DNA of 64,000 bases from Gnetum montanum (lineage: Eukaryota > Streptophyta > Gnetopsida > Gnetales > Gnetaceae): assembly GCA_015680685.1 (NCBI GenBank), contig MNCI01014748.1, forward strand, positions 50,093-114,092. Direction: 5' to 3'. Positions 33,401 through 45,720 of this stretch are shown piece by piece; position 1 is the stretch's first letter, and every line of letters begins with the position of its first letter. The position numbers and the translations under genes were made by a program. The notes below the pieces were generated by a model. The model was given only the letters and a program-made list of their open reading frames with translations. It was not told the DNA's origin and did not search any database.

Positions 33401-36006
33401 TTGTAGATCGATGCATCATTTGATATCACCATGGGACATGATGAGGACAAGAGATAAGAAAAGTTTCTTGTGTGTAGTCATGTTGTATTCCTATGAAAGT
33501 CTTATAAAATCAACCAGGAAACAAGGTTAAGTGGAACCTATCTTCACGAGAGCAATATGCACAAATGTAAAGAAAGTAATACACTGTAATTTTGCCTAAG
33601 TATGCACATGTAATGTTAAGGAAAGTAAGCAACTTTGTGCCAATTTTAAGCCTCGATAGAACATGAATTCTAGTTTAAGGTCTTAGCAAACTATGAATGC
33701 ATTGGATGTGTTAATCTAGGCAAGGCCCGATACATCAAAAAGTGAAATTGGCCTGGTCACTCACTAGGCAATGAAGAAAATCAAAAAAAAAAATTTAAGT
33801 CACTAGACTCTGAGAAAAAATGAAAGTTTTTCTAAGTCTAGCTAACTACGCTCTCACCCAACTATGCTTACACCCAACTATGCTCTCTATTGTGTAAATA
33901 GTGTTGAGCATAGTCTTAGGGTTGGTAAATAATTAAGTGATCCTAGGGAGTATAAAAATGCATTTTACCATGGGTAAGTTTGACATTTTCAAAGTTTCAA
34001 AACTCAAAGTTCAAAGTGTAGACTTGCTATTAGTGTAGTGCACTACTTGTGAAGAGCATAGTTGGAGCCAAGATGACATGCCAAAGTGGATGCCTACATC
34101 CTAGATTAGTGAATGTGGACAAGGGAGAATAGGCATTGGATCACTTGCCATGGGCATGCATGGAAGAGAGGAGGATGTCACCATCTCCTAGGTATTCCAA
34201 CTATGCTCTTCTCCTTTTGTCTTTTTTTCATTTTTTTTGTTTCTTTCCTACACTTGGGTGTTTTGGTCATGGATGTTGGTGGTTCCCTACAATGGCAAAG
34301 GTCTTTACCTCTATGGCTATTTTAGCCACTACAGTAAGGAGGATGTGCATGTTGGAAAGGACTTTGTCTGTCCCTTTTTTTTGTTTATTATGGCAATGAG
34401 AACTTTTCTTGGCCATGGATGGATGCATGTGGAGGTGTAGTAGTCTTAGCTACAACCAACTGTTTGTGTGGAAGGGTTTTTCTTTTCAAAGTAACGAGGG
34501 TCTTAAGGATTTGTATCCATAGCCATGAACAATGTAGCAACAAATGGGAAGGTTGTGGGGCTCCCTCAAGGACTGAGTGCAAGGTTTACTAGCTATGGGG
34601 TTTTTGCAAGAATTTTTTTTTATTTTGAAGTATATTACACAATGCAGGGTAGGGATTTGGGATTTGAAAGCTACCATAGGATAGCCACCTATAGGGTAGG
34701 GGTATAGTGGGGGGTTTTGCAAGAATTTCTATTTTTGGAATTTTTCCTACTTATGGGCATGAGACAAGGATGAGGGTGTTGGTGGCAACCATGAGCAACT
34801 TGTTGCAAGGCAAAGGCATGGCAAGGATTTTCCCAAAGAAAAATGTTCTTATTTTTCTTAATGTGGCATAAGCAGGGGCTAGATGTCTTGGGGGTTGTAG
34901 GAGGCCACTGAACAACTATAGCCTATGGTGTAATAGGGGTTGCAAGGGGAGGCACGGCACCAAGGGCATGTTTCTATTGCCTTTCTTTCCCTTTATTTTC
35001 TTTAAAAAACTATGAGAATTTTGGGGCTAGTGAAAGATGTGGCCTAGGGGCCATGACCATGGCCATGGCCATAGGAACCATAGTTGTGCTTGTTGTCTAG
35101 TGTGTAGGGCATGGTAAAAGTAGTAGTGAGAGGGTAGTAGCCCTGGTAGGCATGGTGTCGAGCACATAGTAGGGTGTAGTGAAGAGGGCATGATGGGAGT
35201 AGTGATGGGTAATGTGCAACATCATGACAAGGCACTAGATAGTGGAGTTAATAGTGAGTAGTGCAAAGCACCATAGCAAGGTGTGACACAAAGGAAGCAT
35301 TGGGATGGTAGCTAAGACCTCTCTCCTTGCAGGCTATAGCCAAGACTATGCTCCTTGTCTTGGAGGTGTAGTTGATGTCAAGTGTTTGATGAAATGATGT
35401 CTTTCCAATAGTTAGTTTTTCCAAGACTATGCTCTATGAAGAGTGTGTCCAAGGAGTTAGAGTTTTTTATGAAAATTCTAGGACTACACTCTACAGTTTT
35501 CTAGAGCATAGTCAAGGTGATATAGAGTTAGAAAAATTTTTTGTTTCTAGACTATGCTCTTCATTGAGGTAGCCTAGAGTTAGAAAAAATTTCCTACTTT
35601 TTGAACTACATTGCTTGGAGTTAGAAAAATTTTGGAAAATTTTGTAAATTAAAGCTAAACTTGGAAAATGTGATAATGCCAACAATGCTAATCCTATTAA
35701 CTAAAATGATGTCATATTGTCAAAACACACAAATTATGATGATGCTAACAGTGCTAACTATGTGAACTGATGTAAAATAAGATGCTAATCCTATGCAAAA
35801 TGTGTTGTACCCTAGTGAGTATCAGGCACATCAAATGTATTTGTTAATGTCTTATGCCCTTGAGGCCCTAGGGGGGCCTAAGATATTTTTTACTAATGTA
35901 TGTTATGTTATGCTAATTTTGCTAAGTTTACCTTAATAAATTTTTGTCAAAATCTACATCCAATTGTATGTATACTAATGCTTCGTTTGTTGCTCTTGCA
36001 GTTGCA
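33401..36006. other. A4 spacer between RT and antisense gene, expanded to 2.6 kb
   Basis: The same interval is about 0.45 kb in A2 and 0.58 kb in A3. Clusters of GACTATGCTCT/AGAGCATAGTC palindromes lie at 33840-34070 and 35340-35600, like those in the A4 LTR U3. Between them (34100-35300) is sequence with GGATG and CCATGGCCATGG runs and overlapping ORFs in several frames with no known domain. It may be an inserted LTR fragment or another repeat. Confidence 0.5.
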
Positions 36007-39000
36007 GGGTGCTACTAAAGACCATCCTAGTTGTTGTGGAGCTTGTGGGAATTTTGTGTTGCATGAGTGAGCTTGTTCTCAACACACCTACATTGGATAT
36101 GCATGTGGGCCATCAAGTAGTATGGTTTCAGCTAGGATAATGTGAGTTCTTGAAATTCCTCCTATAGAACTTTAGTGTGATGATATGGTTACACTTAGTA
36201 GTGGAGGCTACAAATGTCATCATAGAGACATTGTTGCCCAGGGCTCACTGGGACATTTTAAGGTTTATGTCTGATGAGCCTATTACTAGTGATGATAGAG
36301 TATGTGGTTTCGGCAAAGGTCCCAAGGGTTCTCATCCATTATTTAGGCTCCAGAAAATGATAGAGTTTAGTTTCTATAACAAAAGCAACACCCTCTTTAT
36401 TTCTCTAAAAGATCACACTTTATTCTAGAACCCACCTAGAATGCTATACTATACTGGTAAGTGCTCTTATATATTTTACAATGTGTTCTTTACTATTGGT
36501 TCATGCTAAGTTGCTAACTGCTCATGCTTCATGCCAGATTTAGAGTTGACAAGTAGGGTCTCCATGACAATAGAGAGGCTATTGCCTTGACTCATACTAC
36601 CCTAGTGGTGTTTGAAAAGCTATGCTTGAGTAGTTGGGATCTAATTTAGTGGACTACCCTACCTGATACCTGAGGGCATATGAGTGGTGTAAGACCCAAG
36701 ATATGGTTTGGCTCTTGTCCTTACTCATGTGCTTGTTGATTTTCCTTTGCATGATGTTAACATTATTTTCTCCTTTATCATAGCTATAGTTGATTTAGAT
36801 GAGGTGATGGTGGTTACCACAAGCTACATGAAAGCCACCTTCATCATGAAATATGGTGATCTAAAGGATGCAGAACATTGGTTGTGTTACTAGGCCTTAG
36901 ATAAACTAACCATTAGGCTTACACATGATGGGTTGATGGACCTATTCTTAGCCCTTAGCCTAAGCTTTTCGGTGGCTAAAATGATCACCTTCATTGACTC
37001 CTTCAGTACCAACAATAGACATTTCATCACCAAGGTATGTAGTGTGCGGGTAGTGCTAGACCTCAACAAGGCCTTCTTTGCCAATTTCTTCGAACTTTCT
37101 TCTAATGGTTCATTGGTTATTGACAAGGTCAATAGGAAGGTGGACTATAAAGAAGAGATTGAGGACTAGTTGGAGGCCACCTAATCTCATAAGAGCATAC
37201 CCATAAAGGATGTGTTAGTGCCTGAGGTTCAAGATCTCTATCCTCTCTTTTGTGCTCATGCATTTCCAAAGTTGCTCTTCCAAGGGAAAATCCTTAGGGT
37301 AGATCAAGCACAAGTGATGAAAGAGGTGCTATAGGAGGGTAGGAAATTTAATTGGGCCTCCTACATCATCATTATCTTACATGCAAAGATCATTAGGCTA
37401 CACATCAACCTCCAAGTGAGGTCTCATGTACACTTCACATTCTTTGCAAGGTATCTATGAAGGTTCCTAGAGCTCCTAGTGGTATGTGATGGTGGGAGAT
37501 GGGTGGTACATGACCATGAGCAATCATCAAAGCCATGAATCAAATATATGTTCATTACCACTCATGTGTAGGACCCCTCATAGGGGATCGATGAGTCATT
37601 GTCACTAACAACTAGAGGTCCCATGGGGTAGTCATACTATTTGCATGATAGCATGGGCAATGGTCCCTCTACTAGCAGTAGGAATGTGAACAAAGAAAAA
37701 CACTAAATTGTAGATATAGTGGGATCATCCAAGGCTAAGATCAAGAGGTCATGCCCCATGGAGGAGGCTACTCCTAAGGTTGGATAGGTGAGGAACAAGA
37801 AGGTCCAACTTAAGCTTCATAGCTTCTACATAGAGGTTGCAAGTTAGTGTGTTTAACTTAGATCCATAGATTAGATGAATGTTTATATTTTATGTTTTTT
37901 GTGATATATTATGCTAATATGATAATGTATACTAATGTGTGTAAGTTGCAAAAATAGGACAGAGGGCTACCGAAGTAGTGGATAAAGTAGTAGTAGAGGA
38001 CACATCCGCTCAAACTAAAGAGGAGAAGTCCCATAGGGATGAGCTACAAGATGCCACAGACATCCTCCAATAGTTGGAGAAGGGGATTCTACATCCTAAT
38101 GGAAGTGATTTTAATTACCTTTTTGATGGTATGCAGTTGAATCACCCACCTACTCTTATGCCTAAGGGCCAACTAGGCAAATGCCTTGGATTTCCATCTA
38201 TTGTTACTCTTTTACTCTAGCACCTTTTGCTATTTGATTGTATGTTGATTGCATTGTTATGCTACAACCTCATATGTGCCTACCAATGGTCCGATGTCTA
38301 CCTACTGCATGAAGCTGTGGGTAGACATGCTCGATAAGTTTGCCTTCATGAAAGGCATTCTGGAGGACATGGTTGACCACCTACAATAGGTAGATCCCAA
38401 GCTTGGTGTGTGCATGATAGTTGTTTGCATATGTTGCTTTACCAATTGAACACTTAGTCTATGGATAAGGTTGATTTTATTGTTGCATGTTAATAGGTTC
38501 TAATTTTTGATGGGATCCAATTAGGATTGGCCAAGGTGGATGCCATCCTTGAGTTCCCTCGTTATGTGGAGCAAGTGTCTAGTCATACATACGATTTAGC
38601 TAGCAAATGCATGCTTTCCTATGAAAAAGCATTGTGGGTCTATAGGTGCTTGAATTATCACTTATGGAAGCATGTCAATGATCTTTAGAAGAGGGTGATG
38701 TGCTAGGACACAAAGACTTGGGAACTTCAATCTTGATATGAATTTCTAGTGGCTTGGTCATAGGGAGAAAATACCTAGTAGAGCACTGAGATTGGAAGAG
38801 CCTAGACTAGAAAGACAACAGCACTAAGCTATATAGGTGGGGGTAGAATCAAAAGAATCACAAGCACCAATACAAGTGCAAGCATGACATGTACCTTCAA
38901 TGGTACAAAGAGGATTCTATTGAACATTGTCACCTTAAGATGTTTCTTAAGGTAGCCAATGGAATATAGGCCTACAAGTTGTTCACTCATCATATCATGG

Positions 39001-39230
39001 TGAGTGGTTCTCCTGAAAGGTAGATCATCATCCCCTTAGGAGATGTTTTCCCTACTACCTTTTCCATGAAGCCACCTGCATGGACAACTATGGATAATGG
39101 TCTTACTGGGATTGACTTTAGCCAGGAGGATTGGATGTAGCTATCTAAGGCTGAGATCCTCAAACTCTTGGAGGATGGCATTGATAGGATGCCTCTAAAT
39201 ATGGTTGATGCAAGATCCTCTTAGGTTAGT
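36007..39230 (+). pseudogene. Antisense gene copy in A4 (plus strand, opposite to A4 pol)
   Basis: Exon 3 is about 36008-36456, ending 'MLYYTG' at GTAAGT (A2 'IVYYAGG'), about 449 nt against 450. Exon 5 is 36790-37842, entered after TATAG in the same phase and 1053 nt against 1050. It carries 'MDLFLALSLSFSVAKMITF', 'LNKAFFANFFELSSNGSL', 'YPLFCAHAFPKLLFQGKIL' and 'FNWASYIIII'. Exon 7 text 'LDKFAFMKGILEDMVDHL' is near 38330-38400 and the start of exon 8 near 38515 ('WDP' block), with 'YEFLVAW' near 38740. Exon 6 is less certain. Stops are mainly TAG. This older copy shows that the gene was already in family A, on the strand opposite pol, before A2 and A3 inserted. Confidence 0.75.
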
Positions 39231-39630
39231 TTTTTATTTTTTTGTTATGCTTTTTCATGTTAGTTTGTATATTGTATATTTGCTTATTGATTGTTCATTT
39301 TGTCACTATTTTGTAGTAGCAGGCACCATGCAATGCTACAAAACCTAGTAGTGCAATAGAGGAAGAAGCACCTCCACCTCCACCTACTACCACTAGTTGA
39401 GCATGTTTTTATGTGGTCCTTCTATTGGAAATTTTTGCATTTTTGTGTATTTTTGCTACATGGTATTAGTATTGATGCCATGTACTATTTTTGATGTGAG
39501 TTTATCCACCATAAGTGGATAAATATTTTTAACTATATCTTTCCATATTTGACATGTTTATTTCCTCTCTACTCTATTAAAAATGAGAATATGGAGTAGA
39601 GTTACCCATATACTACTTAATCCATGCATT
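39231..39630. other. Short unassigned interval
   Basis: T-rich sequence with no recognisable feature, between the antisense gene of A4 and the next pol scrap. Confidence 0.4.
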
Positions 39631-39639
39631 AATTTCCCA

Positions 39640-40760
39640 TGAGACTTGCTACACCAAAGTGGGGAAGTATTGTCTAGCCCTAGTCTTATTGCTAAAGAAG
39701 TGGTGGCACTACCTCTTTAGAAGCCATGTCAATGTCATTTTCAAAGATAATATGCTTAGATGCATAATGATCAACATCTATGAAAATAGCCATATAGCCT
39801 ATTATAAAGCCATAACAACTAAGTTTTACCTACATTATGTCTCTCAAGCATTAACAAAATGTTAAGCTATATCCATACAACTTAGTGCTTCACTACTAGA
39901 AGATCATGCAATCATAGATCCAAAATTTCTTGACAAAAACGTTAACATTATTAGCAATGTACCTTAGGGTTATCAGGTAGTCATGCACTTTGATAGAGCT
40001 TCAACTACCCATGAAGGTAGTGATGCTACATCATAACATTCCCATCTACTGAAATCTAACCCCTTGCTTACCATTTCAAATTCCCATGTACCAACAACAT
40101 AGCAAAGTATGAAGGATTGATTAGGGAAATGATGGTAGCTCATGACCTAGGAATCAAATGCTTAATGATTAAAGATGATTCACAACTTGTGGCCAACCAG
40201 GTAATTGAGGTTTATGCATGTAAAGCCCAATATTTGTAACCTTACGATGACCTAGGTAAGAGTCTGATATAACAATTCCTAGACATTGACATCCAACATG
40301 TACCCCAAACTGAGAACACATTAGTTGATGTCACTATAACCTTATCTCTTAGTGTGATGCCTAATGTGTTTAGTAATTTAGCTTCCTTAAGCATGAACTA
40401 TGCTATTCCCATAAGTCAAAACACTAAGGATAACTTTTCAACCTCCATTAGTACTAACCCTCCAAGGGAATAGTATGATGATATCAAGTTTTATCTTATG
40501 CATGGTGAATCTCCACAAGGCTTGATAACTTCTTAGAAGGACACTATACATAAATATTCAAAATAGTATGTTATTGTAGGCAATAGCACATTATGTCAAT
40601 GGTCTTATGATGGCATATTTTTAGCATGTTTGAGTAAAAATGAAGCCCACAAGTCCTTGAGCAAGTTCATCAGGGTATATGTGGAGGACATATAGGACCT
40701 AGAGCCATGGATACTAAGATTAGGTGGCTAGGCTATTACTAGTTAGGCATTGGGCATATT
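39640..40760 (+). pseudogene. Family-A RNase H, aRH and integrase N-terminus scrap (plus strand)
   Basis: 'KYCLALVLLLKKWWHYLFRS' and 'FKDNMLRCIMINIYENSHIA' match the end of RNase H and connector of A2/A3. aRH follows (39985-40330) with 'HFDRASTTHEGSD' and 'NNIAKYEGLIREMM'. The integrase start reads 'EQVHQGICGGHIGPRAMDTK' near 40660-40720 and ends at about 40760. Orientation is the same as A5 at 26.8 kb, so the two may be pieces of one element split by A4. Confidence 0.82.
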
Positions 40761-40903
40761 TGTATGGCTAAGTGATAACTCACTCAGTTAGAAGGTATGG
40801 CTAAGTAATGATAGAAGGCAAAGAAAATAGTTAGGCATTGGTAATACAAAGAGATAAAATGGAAGCAATTCATTGAAGTGTTTAAATATAGATATCTAAT
40901 TAG

Positions 40904-41812
40904 CTATGAGTAGACCATATGTCCAACAATAAAAATCACTAAGAATTCATGCATAATCTAATTAAATTCCATGGGCTCATAGCATTATAAGTACATTAGT
41001 ATCTACAAGGTGAAAATAACCATTGTAATTGTTTTCCCAATTACACTTGTGAAATGCAAAGATATGGTTAAGTGCAACTAAGGCATATGATTTTTATCAT
41101 TTTTGTGTTTTATGTTCTAAGTTACCTAAAAATAAAGAATAAAGAATTATATATTTAATTGCTAATTTACTCTAACTAACTAACATATAACTAATCCTAA
41201 CATAAGCATTTGTTCCCACTTGTCGTACACATCTTGAACATTTTTAATGCTACTGCATTCGTAAACATTAAGTGTTACTAGGATTACCAAGCATCAAGCA
41301 TATGCCTATAGTGGTCATACTTATGTGCTTAATTAATCACTATTTAATGTATCCTAATTTAGCTTGAATTATCTTAATTTAATTACTTTAATTACTTAAA
41401 ATATTAAAGGAAATTGCTTAAAATATTAATAGCATAAAGCAAATAATTAATCTATTTCAAAGTGCTACAAAGTTTATCAGAAAGCTCATCTTTATTGTTA
41501 CACATATTACAATTCTCAGGTACAACAATGCTTGAATAAAGATCTATACACTCTTTGACTCCTACTATGGGCACTTAGAAAAATATTCCAACTTTCAAGT
41601 GAAAAAATTACTAGAGCTTCGCCAAGACTATGAGAATTATACCATAATTGTGGCTAGTGAGTGCATATTTATAGGTGAAATGGGGATTCCTGTCAATAGA
41701 TACAAATCAACATGTTAAACCTTGCATCGATGGGATCATGTCAAAAAGATCCTATCTACTGGGTTGCATCAATGGCTTTTCATCAATGCAACCATACCAT
41801 GACACTTCATCA
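40904..41812 (-). repeat. 3' LTR of the minus-strand Athila element
   Basis: Bounded on the right by the PPT (GTCATGAGGGTA read on the minus strand) at 41813. It aligns with the solo LTR (49271-50151) over its length, for example 'TTATCAGAAAGCTCATCTTTA' near 41475. The left end CTATGAG is a mutated TGATGAG. A minus-strand TATA-like CTATAAATAT lies near 41668. Confidence 0.8.
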
Positions 41813-41825
41813 TACCCTCATGACT
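41813..41825 (-). promoter_or_regulatory. Polypurine tract of the minus-strand Athila element
   Basis: Minus-strand GTCATGAGGGTA directly precedes TGATGAAG, preceded by GAATGAGTTTTCATTTA, the same context as the B1 PPT. Confidence 0.75.
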
Positions 41826-42059
41826 AAATGAAAACTCATTCTCAAGTTCTTTATAAAATTTGGTAAGGCATGATATTATTGACATAAAAACAAACACACA
41901 AACTACATAATAAAAACTAAGTGTTTAGAGTGTATGATTTTTCATTAATTACAAAATTTTGGATGCTTAGAATAACAAAATTGAATAGCAAGATAAAATT
42001 GGCAAACATAATCCTTCAAATGACATGAAGAAGTTAAGGAAGATCAAATAATCATAGGC

Positions 42060-43800
42060 AGTGAAGGCTCCTAAGGCTTCAAAGGACCTTCTCCTACTTC
42101 AAGTGCATGTGGTGGTTGAGGTAGTTATGGTTGTCCTACAATAGCTACAACTTTTGATGAAAGATGAAAGGCATCCAATAGTTCCTTCATCTTCTCCTCC
42201 TTACTTCAGGGATCATGAATAGTCCATGAATCGTTTCCAATGTGGGATGAAATGGGAATATCCCATGGACATGGCATTATAGGAAACAACTCCTTAACAT
42301 TCACGAACTAGGCAACAAATTGTTTACATTAGATATCAAATGCTCTGAGTGCATTGCATAACTTCTAGTAGTTATTCATCCTCTTGGCCAAGTTCATAGT
42401 AGTTGATCATTGATTGGTTCACTTTGCCTTGAGAACCTCAATTTTGGCACTGGTAGTCTCAAGCTTCTACTTGGTGTCTTTGTGATGCTTGAACTCTACT
42501 TTGTACAACAAGTACAAACTAGTCACTTGTTTCTCCAATTCTAGCCATGGCCAATTGTAGTCAACATCATCAAATTTGCAAAAAAAATATTGGTAAGCTC
42601 CATGTACGTTGTCATCTCCTTGATTTGTAGCTCTTTCATGCAAATCTCTACTTTGTTGTAATCATTGAGCCTATTAAGGATAGGTTGCCAAACACCACCT
42701 CCTTTCATGAGCTATTGAAGGGCCTCATTGATTTTTTCCTTCACCATCTAGATGTTTTTCTCATTGATTTTAGTCTATAGACCAACCTAACCTCTATAAT
42801 GATTCTTGACTCTTTCAAGTTTAAGAGCCTCATTTTCCTAGGCAACTACCTTTATTGCAGATTTCTAGCAAAGGGCTCCAACTTCCTCCATGAAGATATT
42901 TATATATTTGGCTATCAATCTCCTTAATTCATTATTCACTTAAGCTAGCTACTCCTACTATTGATGGATAAACTCTTGCATCTACTACTTCTGCACATGA
43001 ACATTCCATAGGTAATGATTCTCTATAGTCAGAATCACATTCTCCTAATGAGTTTGGTTCAAGGTCTTTTGGATGTTATGAATCATGACATTAGCCAAGG
43101 AATGATCAAAGACCATTATCTCTTTTTCATCTTCAAAAATTTTGAGCTTGCCTTAAAGCTATTTAAAATCTTTAACATGTGCCAATGTAGGGTTGAGAAA
43201 CACAAGATCAACAACATGGGCTTTTAATTCAACAACCTCCACATCCAAGTATTGGTTTTCTGCTTGGGCTATTTCAAGCTACCCCTCCAATATAATGCAC
43301 TTGCCTCTTGCTTCTAGTAGCTCTAACTAGGTTATAGTAATTGTATCGAGAAGGTCAAAGACATCCAAAATTGGTTTCCCAATTCTTGCTAATTGGTCCA
43401 AAAGCTCCTCATGCTAGGTTAGACTCAATCTACTAGTAACTATTCTTGCAGACATCTACACATCTCTAAGTGTAGAAACATCTCATACAGACATTGTAGG
43501 TGGATTAAGTAACTCAGTAATTCTATCACTAACCACCTTTGCTACTATCTTCTGCCCATGGTGCTACATCACCAAGACAGTTACCTTCTCATCCTCCTTC
43601 AAATGCACCAAAAATGTAGTAGCGTTTCTAGAGATTTCTAGAAATTGCTGCTATTGTGAGAAAGATACTATTACCTCTCAGGCATTAGGATTTGACATCA
43701 TGGATAGCTATGTTCTTTGGCTTGAGAAAATTGTCCCACATTTCTCAATCTATCTAATTATTTAAGCTAATTCATTGAAATGACTCATCGCTAGGTGATA
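42060..43800 (-). pseudogene. Coiled-coil ORF between RT and 3' LTR of the Athila element
   Basis: One minus-strand frame can be followed for about 500 codons if scattered TAG/TGA codons are read as decayed CAG/CGA. It includes 'ELLDQLARIGKPILDVFDLL', 'AENQYLDVEVVELKAHVVDL', 'NNELRRLIAKYINIFMEEVG', 'LELEKQVTSLYLLYKVEFKH' and 'LETTSAKIEVLKAK', with heptad-like spacing of L, I and V. It then leads to 'ELFPIMPCPWDIPISSHIG'. Its place is that of the env-like ORF of Athila elements, but no signal peptide or clear membrane segment was seen. It is also reminiscent of the coiled-coil exon of the family-A antisense gene. Function unknown. Confidence 0.6.
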
Positions 43801-43849
43801 CATAGATGGATTACGGTTACTCATTCCTACTACTTCCAACTACATAGTG

Positions 43850-44960
43850 GATATAATAAGGACATTTTTGATTGTTCAGCTACATAAGCATAGGTTCCAA
43901 GGCATAGTTTGATGCATCCATCAAGATATAAAATGGATGGAACCATTCACGTGCTCATAGAATTGGAGTTTTTACAAGCTTCTCCTTAAGTTGTTAAAAT
44001 GCCTTTTAGCATTCCTTATTCCATATGAATGGAGCATATTTCTTTGTAAGCTTGACCAATAGTTTAGCATTCTTAGAGAAATTCTCTATGAATCATCAAT
44101 AGTAGCTAGTGTATCCAATGAATGATAAGACATATTTCATAGTTTTTGATTGATCGGTTATTCCTTGAATGATCGTAATCTTTTCAGGATCCACCTCATC
44201 CTTTCTTGTGAGATTCTATGCCCTAGCACAATGTCCTCTAGGACCATCAGATGACTCTTTTGTCAATTGAGCCAAAGATTGATCTCCACACATCTTTTAA
44301 GATATTTTTCAACATAGTCCAAGGATTGCTCAAATGTAGCACCATAAGTGGGGAAGTCATCCATGAAGACTTCCACCTTGATACCAATCTACTACTGAAA
44401 AATACTTAGGACAAGCCATTGGAATGTTGTAAGGACATTACATAGACCAAAAGCCATCTTTTTATATGCAAAAGTTTTTCATGTACTTGTGAATGTTATT
44501 TTGGCTTGATCTTCTAATGTAATATGAAATAGGTTATAGCCACTATAATAATCTAGAAAACTATAATAATAATGCCCAAAGATATTGTCCAATACCTAGT
44601 CCACAAATTACAATGGAAAATGATCTTTGTAGGTCATCATGTTTAATAGCTTGAAATCAATATAGACTCACGACTTGTCATCCCTTTTCTACATAATTAT
44701 AATTGGGCCAACCCACTCACTATCTATGATTAGATAAATATCTTAAGGAGTTTTTAAATTTCCTCTTTGATGATCTACTTCAATTAGGATTCAGCAACTT
44801 CCTCTTTGGCTTGATGGAAGGATCAATATAGATGTGATGCTAGCATATCCTAGAATCAATCCCAATGAGTTCAAGATATGACCAAGAAAAAGTTGTTAGC
44901 CATTTATTAACCATATTCATTAGCTTCTCTTTCTATTTGGAAGCAAGGTTGGCATTAATT
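43850..44960 (-). pseudogene. Athila reverse transcriptase
   Basis: Minus-strand motifs: 'FTSTWKTFAYKKMAFGLCNV' (template-grip block), 'GIKVEVFMDDFPTYGATFEQ' with the FMDD catalytic box intact, 'KYLKRCVEINLWLN', 'VLGHRIS' and then the start of RNase H ('NAKRHFNNLRRSL'). The similarity ends near 43850, where the coiled-coil ORF frame begins. Stops are of the TAG type. Confidence 0.85.
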
Positions 44961-45199
44961 ATTACCAACCTATCTTTTTCTGAAATGCATACTCTATATC
45001 ATTAGGTAGATTTTTCAACTCTAAAAGTTCCAATTTAAAATTCTTAGGGATTTCCAAATCTCCTTAATAAGTTTCATTAGGTTCATCATTAGATAGTTGG
45101 CAATGTACTTGCTCCAATTTATCAATCCCTTCAAAATAGGCACATGCTAAGCTCTCAATTGGTTCCATGCAAAGTGTGCTACTTTCAAGATTAGTTGTC

Positions 45200-45720
45200 A
45201 ACCACTGGGTGGCCCTTTTTTTTGTGGCTACTACATATAGGAACTTTTAAATTTTAGATTTATCTACACAGTATTTACATGCTTTGATTAATGTGCTTTT
45301 GATAGATCATAACTTCTACACACAATTTCACCCTATATCACTATACATGATGCATAGAACTCTCTTCTTCTTGGTCTTTTTGAATGCATTTTCCTTGAAA
45401 CTTTTCAAGGAAAGATCTTTGATGCACATTTGTGCATCAGCAACCCTCAACCAAATCCTTTCCATAATGATTGAAAAGTTCCCCTTGTAGTTATCAACCT
45501 TGATCACTAGGAAATTAGTAGGATAGGACCACCCAAAGATAGTGGTTACAATGTCCTTTACTAATCCCAAGGGAATAATGATAAAATGATCTACCAATTA
45601 TAAAAACATTTTTCTCTTCTTGAGAGGTGGTGGGTTCCAAGCTTTTTATATTTTGCAAGAAATTAGATTGACACCAATACCTAAATCAAGAAGAGCCTTT
45701 CATGGCTCATTTTTAGCAAT
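45200..45720 (-). pseudogene. Athila aspartic protease, minus strand
   Basis: The open part, complement 45328-45597, reads 'IIPLGLVKDIVTTIFGWSYP' and 'FLVIKVDNYKGNFSIIMERI', parallel to residues 100-144 of the B1 protease. The catalytic segment upstream is frame-broken ('HERLFLI' then 'VLVSI'), so the D-S-G triad cannot be read as such. 'IMERIWL' replaces IMGRAWL. Confidence 0.83.

Larger units (their letters stand above)
26994..39230 (-). mobile_element. Family-A element A4, minus strand, 5' half missing
   Basis: On the minus strand, from right to left: antisense gene copy (on the plus strand, 36007-39230), a 2.6-kb spacer, RT, RNase H, aRH and integrase (33400-29950), 3' UTR repeats, and the 3' LTR (about 29450-26994). 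Gag, protease and 5' LTR are missing to the right of 39230. CG is strongly depleted and stops abound, so it is much older than A2 and A3. Confidence 0.8.

Noticed and set aside
34113-34722. Cluster of overlapping ORFs on both strands
   Set aside because: Several frames are open simultaneously with no recognisable domain in a CpG-poor repeat. Low-complexity GGATG/CCATGG content is the likelier cause.
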